From contig JAYUSQ010000106.1 of NCBI GenBank assembly GCA_043755595.1, positions 39,598-103,597 of the forward strand: DNA of 64,000 nucleotides, given 5' to 3'. This DNA is from VFZP01 sp043755595. GTDB lineage: Bacteria; Acidobacteriota; Terriglobia; Bryobacterales; Bryobacteraceae. A program made the translations under genes and the position numbers. The notes beneath the pieces were generated by a model. The model was not told the DNA's origin, ran no database searches, and worked only from the letters and a program-made list of their open reading frames with translations. Every line of letters starts with the position of its first letter. The first letter of the stretch is position 1. This document shows, piece by piece, positions 51,521 through 59,252 of this stretch.

Positions 51521-53667
51521 CTACTTTTTCAAGGTCTCGACCGCCTTTTCCAGGACCTCATCCCGTCCTGCCCGTATTCCGCGAATGGTAGGCGCCACGG
51601 GCACGTCCGGTAGCAGTCCGACACGTTGTAACTGGCGGCCATCGGGCCAGCGCACGTCATGACCGGAGAACGAGATCCGAATACCGCCCGGCCCGAAGAA
51701 GAAAGTGACGTCGCCGTTGGCTCCCGCGGTGGGTTCGCCGATAAACTGCGTGGCGTTCGCAGTCCGGTACATCAGCCCGCTGTGCTCGGACTGACTAATC
51801 GCGCGCTCATCGATCAGCATCACAGTGCGCCCCTTGTACATCGGCGCCGTCCCTCGCGGCGGCAACGTCCGTTCGAATAGCATAGTCTCCCCATTCCCGC
51901 GGTTCAATAGATTGCGGCGGAATTGGGCGTTCACCAGTTGTTCTGCCGTCGAGAGGCGCGGCGCGATCGACCACGCAGTCCCGCGAGGGTACCCGCGCAT
52001 ATCGAGAACGATCGCCTAAGTGTCTTTGAACTCCGTGAACATCGCGTCCACTTGGGCGTTCTCCAGCCGCACCAGATCCACGTAGCCCGTCTGGTCATCT
52101 AGCTTTCTATAAACCGGACCGTCCTTTTCGCGTAAAGCCTGGTAGTTCGACATTCGCCGTGGCACTTCGATGTCGCGCCGCACGCCCCCTTCGCCCTCCA
52201 GCGTGAGCCGCGCGGTTGCGCCTTCCGCACCCAGAGTGGCCGACGACATGGCGCGCGCGATTTTCGATTGCGGCGTCTGACGCGGCCACCAACGGCTTGA
52301 ACTCTTCCATGCGTTCAAGGAAAGGCCGTCCGTCTAACGCGATGACGACGTCGCCGGACCGCACGCCCGCCGCCGCTCCGTATTTCCGACTTTGACGACC
52401 ACTGGCCGCCCTTCCACCCATCGCGGTAAAAAGGGCAGAGGCGCGTTTCCCCAATGCTCGCTGAGCACTTTGCTGCCGACATAACAGTGCGTGTCGTTGG
52501 TTCGTGAAACCAGCCGTGCGATGGCCTTGTGATAGGAAACCGCATCCTTCGCGGCTTTGGCCTCGGCCAGCGCCGCAGGCAGCACGCCGCCCCAGTCTTC
52601 GCCGATTAAGTGCTTGTACGGGAAGAAGTATTCAAAGACACTCCAGACACGCAGCGCGCCTAACATGCGGCGCCCCTCGTTCGGGTACTGCTGGCCGGCG
52701 TAGGCCCTTTCAACGAAGGGCCGGAGCTGAAAACCGCGGGGGCGAGTTACCGGAGTGATGATCCCGCCCTTACGATCTCAAGCGCCGCCTCAAGCCCATC
52801 CTTCTCCACTTCGCGTTGCAGAACGAAACCGTAGGAACCGTCGGCGTGCGTGTATTCACTGGTGCGTATGACGGCCACCAGCCCCTCGATCAAAGGCTCA
52901 GAGGTTTGAGGAATGACCGCGCTATAGCGGTGTTCGCCTTCGAGCACGAACGCCACTTTGCCCGCAATTTGCAGTGCGATCAGCCCCGGCGGAGTATTCG
53001 TCCGTTCGCCCGCCACCACGGCGATTGGCTTGGCGGAACCGGTTGGCGATCCCGTGGCGCCCGCCTGCGCCAAGCTGCTGAGAGTGTGTTGGTAACCTCC
53101 GTATCCCCTCTCGGCAGCCTGCGGACTCGGGTAACCGGACCAGCTGCGCGCCACCGGCACAAGCCCCGGGGCCGAGTGCGTTGTGATTGAGTCCGACCAA
53201 CGCCGGATGAAGGAGGGAGACGTCCGCGCGTCAATCACCAGCCCCTTAACATCTTTTTTCCCGAGTTCGGCCAACACGGCCGGCACGATTTTCTGGAATG
53301 GCTCAGGCCCACCAATGCCAGGTTCCAGCACGACGACATCCCCTTCGCGCCGGAACGATGGTTCTCGCGAGGCGGATCGACCGGGGTCGGGCGTCGCCCT
53401 CAAATATGTCGCGGGATCTCCCAGCGCGGCCAGCATGCCGCTAACAGCAGCACTATACTCTTCCTTCGATTGCGCCGCCAGGATTTTGGGCGCGGCACTG
53501 GCAAAAGCGCCGTCCCAGTCGATCTCTTTGCCTGCCAGCCACGGATGCGTGTAGTGAATGCGAGCCCATAACTTGCCGGCGGCGGTAAGCCGGGCCGTAG
53601 AGTCCTGGGAAAATGCGAGTGCTGCGAAGAGCGCGGACGCGAGTATCAGCTTGGGCATTCGCGTCAT
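51521..53667 (-). pseudogene. S41-family (tricorn/CtpA-like) peptidase gene, multiply broken
   Basis: The gene starts normally (ATG 53667, signal peptide LILASALFAALAFSQ). It encodes an amino-terminal helical region (LWARIHYTHPWLAGKEIDWD), then SVFEYFFPYKHLIGEDW, a PDZ segment (GVRSGDVVIALDGRPFLERM) and the S41 protease core (AIVLDMRGYPRGTAW, VMLIDERAISQSEHSGLMYR, FIGEPTAGANGDVTFF). Frame breaks lie near 52750, 52360 and 52280, and a TAG at about 52017 falls in-frame between FKDT and AIVLDMRG. The catalytic Ser region (SQSEH) is still present. No full-length product can be made as read. Confidence 0.82.
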
Positions 53668-53671
53668 ATGG

Positions 53672-54157
53672 CTACCTCATAACTTTGGCCGCTTGTAACT
53701 CAGCCACCAGCGCTTCCAGTTGCTTGACGATATACGCTCTCGCCACCTGATAGTTCTCACTTGGGGCAGGTGTGGCGCGCCAATCGGAAGCCTTGGCGCC
53801 TTTCGGCAACCACTCGGTCAGATTGGGGCCGAAACTGATTACCTTCGTGGCCGCCGATAAATCCTTGGCCGATACCTTCACGGGCTTGGCGGCCCCTAAG
53901 TCGATTCCGTCGGCGAGCAGGTTCTTACGCACTCCTGCAGCGATCTCGGCATCTGGAACGGTGCCGCGGGACACAACCTCCACGGCCAATCCCTTTTGCT
54001 TCGCGATGCGCTCAAACTCGGCTGCCGCGATGACGCTTTTGGCCGCGCCGTGTTCACATACAAAGACAACTTTCACAGGGGCGATGGTTTTCTGGCTCCA
54101 TGCTCCGCCGGCGGTTAGCGTCAGCAAGGCGACAACTGAAAGTAATGTCCGGTTCAT
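53672..54157 (-). CDS. Exported low-molecular-weight phosphatase/arsenate-reductase-like protein
   Basis: ATG 54157 begins a signal peptide (MNRTLLSVVALLTLTAGGAW). The mature domain resembles low-molecular-weight tyrosine phosphatase/ArsC: VVFVCEHGAAKSVIAAAEF (P-loop C-x5-(R/K)-S with Lys in place of Arg), VSRGTVPDAEIAAGV, and a late KVISFGPNL instead of the usual DP motif. The substituted P-loop residue and export make ordinary phosphatase or arsenate reductase activity doubtful. It is 4 bp upstream of the S41 gene start. Confidence 0.72.
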   Translation of the reverse strand: MNRTLLSVVALLTLTAGGAWSQKTIAPVKVVFVCEHGAAKSVIAAAEFERIAKQKGLAVEVVSRGTVPDAEIAAGVRKNLLADGIDLGAAKPVKVSAKDLSAATKVISFGPNLTEWLPKGAKASDWRATPAPSENYQVARAYIVKQLEALVAELQAAKVMR

Positions 54158-54196
54158 CGCTTGAGCGTATCGCATAGCGGATGAATGCGATAGGAC

Positions 54197-55933
54197 CTAC
54201 TCGCCCAGCAGCGACTTTAACTCCTGCACCTTCGTCACAATGTCACCGCGGTTGGCGTTGCGATATCGCTCGGGCAACAGCGCCTTGCTTGTACACTCAA
54301 GCACAGCCACCAGATTCTGTAACTCGATCTCCGTCGGATAAGACGCCGGAATGAAGTCGGCCAGCGCCGCGCTGAGATCCCCGGTATCCGGCGCAGGCTT
54401 ATCGGCCAGCATCGCGCGCATCTTCGAACGCACCAGAATTGCCTCGATATCAGCCCCCGAGAGAGTACTGGCATGTTCGATGAAATGCTTTTCGGCGTCT
54501 GCGGCGGGCTCAAATTTTGTGCCGGTCTTCTTTTGCATCGCGCGAAACATCGCCAGCCGATCCTCGTCGGACTCCGGATAGAACAGCGCCAGATGCTCTT
54601 CCGCGCGGCCTTGCCGTTTCAAATCCACCGGCAGGAGATCGGGGCGGCAGGTGAGCAGAAACCAGAGCACCTTACCCCGATATTCGGTGTTGCCCATGAA
54701 CTGCGCGATCTGCGCGAAGACTCGGTTGTTCACCCCGGAATCGCCTGAGCTTGAGCGATTGCCCAGTTGCGCATCCGCTTCGTCGACGATCACCACGATG
54801 GGGCTCATCGCCTTCAGCAACGACAGTAGCTTCTCAAGATTTCCTTCCGTCTGCCCCTGCCACATCGAGCGGAAGTTTTTCAGAATCACGGTGGGGATTC
54901 CCACTTCGCCGGCGAAGCAATTGGTCATGAAGGTCTTGCCTGTGCCAACCGGACCGGCAATCACGTAGCCCATGGGCAACGCCTCAGTACGGCCCTGCTT
55001 GATCAACTGCACGGCGTCCAACAGTTTCTGCTTGGCGGGCGTCGAGCCTGCCACCATCGACATATTCCACCTGCTCTCGACAAACTCCAGCATGCCCGCC
55101 GCTTCGGCTTCGATCAACTCTTTCTTTCTGGCCGAAAGATACTTCAGCGTGAGCGCTTGTTTGTTCCTTGCCGCGTGTAAAAGCAGACTCTGCAACTGGA
55201 CCCGTTTCAGTCCAGACGTAAGTGCGGCTAAAGCGTCGGCGGTGACATCGGAGCCGGGCGGCAAGGGCGACTCTTCCAGTTGTGCGGCGGCAAACGAAGC
55301 GCGTTCGTCGCGGCCGGGCAAGGGAATCGCAATCGCGGCCACGCCGGGATGCTGCACCAGATCCTGGTTCAGTTCCACCATGCTCTCTGTCACCAAAACA
55401 ATCGTCACGTCGGCGCGCAGAAAATGCGGGTTGTGAGCCCAGCGCTGCAAAATGACGGCGGCGTTGCGGTCGTCCGCGCTCATTCCTCCCGTGTCGCCAG
55501 CGGGCGCGATGGTTTCGGCGTAGTCGATAATTACGGCGATCTTCTTGCCATCATGCACACGCAGGCGGAGATAGTTATCCAGGAGATTCAGCACGCCATC
55601 GGGATTCCGCGGCAGTGCTTGTGAATAATGTGTGCCGTGAAAAGCATCGTAGCCGGACAGCGCTTGTCCGAAGTCCTTTTGCACTTCCGGTTTGGCGAAC
55701 GAGATGCCGCCACCGCGATCGTAGGACAGCACCACGTCGCGTTGTCCGAACATCGCCGTTTGCAGAAATTTGCCCAAGGGCAGCGCCGAAACGCGCTTCT
55801 CGTCGCGAGTCAGCGGCGCGCCAGAGTCGTACGGCACCAAATCATAGATGTTGCCGTGCAAGATAAACATCGAGAACGCGCCGGAGTAATATTTTTCAGA
55901 GAGTTGGCGGGCCCAAAGAGGAAGAGGCTCCAT
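54197..55933 (-). CDS. Two-part AAA+ ATPase with degenerate N-terminal half
   Basis: This 578-residue protein has a carboxy-terminal active AAA+ module: Walker A GPVGTGKT (327-334), Walker B IVVIVDEADA (379-388), a sensor region LWFLLTCRPDLLPVDLKRQG (CRPD then the arginine-finger-like R) and LSGADIEAILVRSK (sensor 2/lid). The first 280 residues look like an older AAA-type fold without Walker motifs (KIAVIIDYAETIAP, TIVLVTESMVELNQ). The role is unknown. Similar classical-AAA proteins unfold or remodel proteins. It is transcribed divergently from the coiled-coil protein gene. Confidence 0.85.
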   Translation of the reverse strand: MEPLPLWARQLSEKYYSGAFSMFILHGNIYDLVPYDSGAPLTRDEKRVSALPLGKFLQTAMFGQRDVVLSYDRGGGISFAKPEVQKDFGQALSGYDAFHGTHYSQALPRNPDGVLNLLDNYLRLRVHDGKKIAVIIDYAETIAPAGDTGGMSADDRNAAVILQRWAHNPHFLRADVTIVLVTESMVELNQDLVQHPGVAAIAIPLPGRDERASFAAAQLEESPLPPGSDVTADALAALTSGLKRVQLQSLLLHAARNKQALTLKYLSARKKELIEAEAAGMLEFVESRWNMSMVAGSTPAKQKLLDAVQLIKQGRTEALPMGYVIAGPVGTGKTFMTNCFAGEVGIPTVILKNFRSMWQGQTEGNLEKLLSLLKAMSPIVVIVDEADAQLGNRSSSGDSGVNNRVFAQIAQFMGNTEYRGKVLWFLLTCRPDLLPVDLKRQGRAEEHLALFYPESDEDRLAMFRAMQKKTGTKFEPAADAEKHFIEHASTLSGADIEAILVRSKMRAMLADKPAPDTGDLSAALADFIPASYPTEIELQNLVAVLECTSKALLPERYRNANRGDIVTKVQELKSLLGE

Positions 55934-56013
55934 ATGAGACTCCAGACTAGCGCAACGGTTCCCTCAGCGCGAAACTTACTGAATGCAGCCCGTCATGCGA
56001 CACTGGGAAGGCG

Positions 56014-56565
56014 ATGCGACTAGCAGTTTTCTTCCTCGCGGTCATACCGCTGTTGGCCCAGGCGCCTCCCGGTGTGACGCCCGCCTGGGAGTTGAAAAAG
56101 CAGTTGGATGGATTGGTCTCGCAGGTGCGCCGCCTGGAGCCGCTGATGGGGCAGGTCAAGGCCCAGGATTGGGGCGCTGAAGGCTACCGTGAGCAGCAAA
56201 AAGGTGCGCAGGATCAATTGGAATACCTGGCCCGCTCAGCCACCGCGTTGGCCCGCGATCCGGAAAAGATGACGCTCGCGCTAGACGCCTTTCTTCGACT
56301 GGAGACGCTTGAGCGCATGCTCGATTCGCTGAGCGAGGGAGTGCGGCGCTATCAAAACCCCGCTCTCGCCGACCTCATCCAATCGGCGTTATCCGAAAAC
56401 TCAACGCACCGGTCGCGGCTCCAGAGTTATCTGATCGAACTGGTCGCGACCAAACAGGACGAACTCCGAGCAGCCAATGAGGAAGCACAAAGCTGCCGCT
56501 CCGCCGCGATGAATCCCAATGGCCGCCGCCCCGCTGCCATCAATAACCACCCGAAAAAACCGTGA
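56014..56565 (+). CDS. Secreted coiled-coil protein of unknown function
   Basis: The 183-residue product has a signal peptide (MRLAVFFLAVIPLLAQ) and then almost only helix with heptad patterns (WELKKQLDGLVSQVRRLEPL, QQKGAQDQLEYLARSATALA, LDAFLRLETLERMLDSLSEG). It may be a periplasmic structural or adaptor protein. The next gene starts in its stop codon. Family not recognised. Confidence 0.65.
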   Translation: MRLAVFFLAVIPLLAQAPPGVTPAWELKKQLDGLVSQVRRLEPLMGQVKAQDWGAEGYREQQKGAQDQLEYLARSATALARDPEKMTLALDAFLRLETLERMLDSLSEGVRRYQNPALADLIQSALSENSTHRSRLQSYLIELVATKQDELRAANEEAQSCRSAAMNPNGRRPAAINNHPKKP

Positions 56566-56858
56566 CCACTCCTTTTCCGCCGACTCCCGAATCCTCGCCC
56601 GCCACCGTAACGCCCGCGGCCGCCGCGCCCTTGCCCTTGCGTTTTAGCTGCAGTATTTGTGGCGATCCATCGGGCGATATCTGCCACGCCTGTACCAAAG
56701 ACAGTTGCTCGAATCACCTCTGCACACGCTGCTTTTGCTGCAGCGATTGTTGCCGATGCGAAGTCTCGCTGTCGAACGTACCCCATGTCTCCGGACCCGC
56801 CGCGCCCGGCCCTGCCGTTGGGCCACCCGCCTCGCCTCCCTTGACTGAAGGCGAATAA
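56562..56858 (+). CDS. Cysteine-rich, probably metal-binding small protein
   Basis: This 98-residue product has Pro/Ala-rich ends around a core with 12 cysteines and two histidines in 48 residues (FSCSICGD, ICHACTKDSCSNHLC, TRCFCCSDCCRCE). The CxxC pairs resemble double zinc-knuckle domains. No signal peptide is seen, so it is cytoplasmic if real. It overlaps the preceding stop by 4 bp and precedes the radical SAM gene by 20 bp. The composition makes a chance frame unlikely, but the family is not recognised. Confidence 0.6.
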   Translation: MTTPFPPTPESSPATVTPAAAAPLPLRFSCSICGDPSGDICHACTKDSCSNHLCTRCFCCSDCCRCEVSLSNVPHVSGPAAPGPAVGPPASPPLTEGE

Positions 56859-56877
56859 AAAGCGAAAATATCGGGCA

Positions 56878-57873
56878 ATGCCCCGTGACCGACTTATCGG
56901 TATTGCGCGCTTGGCCCAAGCCGCGCCCGAACTGCAGCGCAAGAATTTCGCGATCTATTCGCAACTCTCCACCTTCAAACTCCTCAACCGTTGCGACTCT
57001 GAGCGGGTACCCTTCGACTGGACCATCAATCCATATCGCGGCTGCGAGTTCGGCTGCGTTTATTGTTATGCGCGGTACACGCATGAGTTCATGGAGCTGC
57101 GCGACCCTGTGGAATTTGAAACGCGCATCTTCGCCAAGCAATGGCATCCCGCGCAGTTCCGTGAGGATTTGCGGCGCACCGACCCGCGTGAGTCAATCGG
57201 CATCGGAACGGCGACTGATCCGTATCAGCCGGCCGAGCGGCGCTATGGACTGATGCGCTCAATTCTCGCGATACTGGCCGAAGAGCGTCCCGGCCGCCGG
57301 CGAATCTGGATCACTACCAAGTCAGATCTGGTGACACGCGACATCGACCTGCTCTCGACACTGGCCGATCGCGGCCACCAGGTTATGATCAGCGTCACTG
57401 TCACCACCACCGACACTGCGTTGGCGCGCCAATTGGAGCCCATGGCGCCGCGCCCGGACCTGCGGCTGCGCGCGGTGAGCGAACTGGCCAAAGCCGGCAT
57501 CGCCACCGGAGTAGGTTACGCGCCAATTCTTCCGTTGATCAATGACCGGCGCCCACAGATGGAAGCGCTCGCCAGAGCAGTCTCTGAAGCAGGCGCGCAA
57601 TGGCTTTGGGGCGGTGTCTTGTTTCTAAACTCTTCCGCCAAGCCTGTCTTCCTGGCTTTTCTCGAGCGCGAGTTCCCTCACCTGTTGGCCAAGTACAAAC
57701 ACCATTTCGCCGCGGACGCGTATTTGCGTGGCGACTATCCGGCGCGAATCGACGAACGGCTAGCCGGGCTGCGCGAGCGATACGGGTTAAAGGGGAGGGG
57801 CGTGGAAGAGTCGCACTGGCAGCAAGGGCGTCAGTTGCCGGGGGAGGACGTTCAAATGTCCCTGCAGTTCTGA
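56878..57873 (+). CDS. SPL-family radical SAM protein
   Basis: This 331-residue protein has the radical SAM cluster motif RGCEFGCVYCYAR (C56, C60, C63) and the surroundings of the Rv2578c/spore photoproduct lyase-related group: NPYRGCEFGC, WHPAQFREDLRR, IGIGTATDPYQPAERRYGLM, IWITTKSDLVTRDIDLLSTL, GVGYAPILPLIND. It generates a 5'-deoxyadenosyl radical; repair of a photoproduct is known for true SPL, but this group is not well characterised. The start 20 bp after the Cys-rich gene suggests a common transcript. Confidence 0.88.
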   Translation: MPRDRLIGIARLAQAAPELQRKNFAIYSQLSTFKLLNRCDSERVPFDWTINPYRGCEFGCVYCYARYTHEFMELRDPVEFETRIFAKQWHPAQFREDLRRTDPRESIGIGTATDPYQPAERRYGLMRSILAILAEERPGRRRIWITTKSDLVTRDIDLLSTLADRGHQVMISVTVTTTDTALARQLEPMAPRPDLRLRAVSELAKAGIATGVGYAPILPLINDRRPQMEALARAVSEAGAQWLWGGVLFLNSSAKPVFLAFLEREFPHLLAKYKHHFAADAYLRGDYPARIDERLAGLRERYGLKGRGVEESHWQQGRQLPGEDVQMSLQF

Positions 57874-57889
57874 TATTCTCATCATTCGT

Positions 57890-59002
57890 ATGAACCGCCG
57901 ACAATTTGTGACCACCACCGCAGCGGGGGCTCCCGCGCTAGCCGCTGCCGCCGCAGCCCAGTCCACCGCGTCGCTGCCAAAGAATCATCCGGGGCTCGAC
58001 TACAAGCCGGGCAAGGCCGTGATGATGCTCGGGTGTCAAAGCGGGCCGATGACTGACGATCGCATGAACTACTTCAAGCGGCATGGCGTCGACCACATCA
58101 CCGGCTATCCGGAAACGATGCCGGGCGGCGGCTTCGATGTCGACTCGATGAAACGCCTGCTCGATCTGGCGGCGAAACACAAAGTCGCCGTCGAGATGAT
58201 TCAGTTTCCGCTGCCCTCGTCGACCATTGAAAGAGCGCAGATGCCGAGCATTCTGCTCGGTAAACCGGACCGCGATCGCGACATCGAGAAGTGCTGCGAG
58301 ATCATCCGCAACTGCGCCACGGTTGGGATCCCTGCGATCAAATATAATATGTCGATCCTCGGCGTGCTTACCAGCGGAAGCGAACTGGGACGCGGCGGTA
58401 TCATCCAGCGGAGTTGGAATCTTGCCAAGGCCAAACAGGACCCGCCTCTCACCATTGCCGGTGAGGTGAACGGCGACTTGTTTTGGGAGCGCATTACGTA
58501 CTTCCTGAAACGCGTAGTCCCGGTGGCCAACGAATACAAAGTGCGATTGGCTTGCCACCCCCACGATCCCGGCGTGCCGAAGTCTGGTTTCCGCGGTGTG
58601 GACCGCGTGCTGGGAACCGTCGATGGGTTGAAAAAATTCGTGTCAATCGAAGAGAGCCCCTATCACGGCTTCAACTTCTGCCAGGGCACGGTGAGTGAAA
58701 TGCTGCAGGATCCGGGCAAGGAACTCGGCGACGTAATTCGCTACTTCGGCAAACGCCAGAAGATTTTCAACGTCCACTTCCGTAACATCAAGGGCAAGCG
58801 GGATAACTTCGTCGAGACTTATCCGGACGAGGGCGATGTCGATTTCGTCAAGATGATGATCGTCTACAAAGAAGTGGGTTATCCGTACATGATGATGCCG
58901 GACCACATGCCGCGGCATGCCAACGACCCGGGCGGGAAAGAGGCGTTCGCGTGGGCCTATGGCTATATCAAAGCGCTGATTCAGATGGCGCAGCGCACGT
59001 AA
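57890..59002 (+). CDS. Exported TIM-barrel protein, mannonate dehydratase-like
   Basis: The 370-residue product begins with a twin-arginine-like leader (MNRRQFVTTTAAGAPALAAA). The body resembles mannonate dehydratase: LACHPHDPGVPKSGFRGVDR, YHGFNFCQGTVSEMLQDPG, RQKIFNVHFRNIKGKRDNFV, ETYPDEGDVDFVKMMIVYKE and MMMPDHMP, which supply His, Cys and Asp metal ligands. Tat export is unlike cytoplasmic UxuA, so the substrate may differ. A weak hairpin follows the stop. Confidence 0.8.
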   Translation: MNRRQFVTTTAAGAPALAAAAAAQSTASLPKNHPGLDYKPGKAVMMLGCQSGPMTDDRMNYFKRHGVDHITGYPETMPGGGFDVDSMKRLLDLAAKHKVAVEMIQFPLPSSTIERAQMPSILLGKPDRDRDIEKCCEIIRNCATVGIPAIKYNMSILGVLTSGSELGRGGIIQRSWNLAKAKQDPPLTIAGEVNGDLFWERITYFLKRVVPVANEYKVRLACHPHDPGVPKSGFRGVDRVLGTVDGLKKFVSIEESPYHGFNFCQGTVSEMLQDPGKELGDVIRYFGKRQKIFNVHFRNIKGKRDNFVETYPDEGDVDFVKMMIVYKEVGYPYMMMPDHMPRHANDPGGKEAFAWAYGYIKALIQMAQRT

Positions 59003-59008
59003 GCAAAG

Positions 59009-59025
59009 GCCCCGAGAGGCGGGGC
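59009..59025 (+). terminator. Short GC hairpin after the TIM-barrel gene
   Basis: gcccc-gagaggc-ggggc forms a 5-bp stem with a 7-base loop 6 bp after the stop codon. There is no T-run, so termination would be weak. Confidence 0.3.
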
Positions 59026-59073
59026 GGAACAAATATATCTCTCGCTGTTCTAACAACTTCAGTCGGGCGGTCC

Positions 59074-59101
59074 TTGCATTCCGCCCCAGTTCCCGTATAC
59101 T
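59074..59101 (+). promoter_or_regulatory. Sigma70-like promoter for the SPFH gene
   Basis: TTGCAT (59074-59079), a 16-bp spacer and TATACT (59096-59101) make a good sigma70-like promoter. It would leave a 5' leader of about 145 bases before the SPFH ATG. The leader includes an inverted repeat (cagtgttgttactg, near 59151-59164) that could form a small stem. No known riboswitch was recognised. Confidence 0.5.
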
Positions 59102-59252
59102 GCTGCTGAGAATATATGACGAACAACGCACTCCCGGTGAGCTGCAGCCCCAGTGTTGTTACTGGGATTTAGAACCTTCCTTCCCAGCACGTTCCCTCGC
59201 TAACTAACTCTAGCGGTAACAAAGCCATTATTTGTGCAAGGAGGATAGGTGT

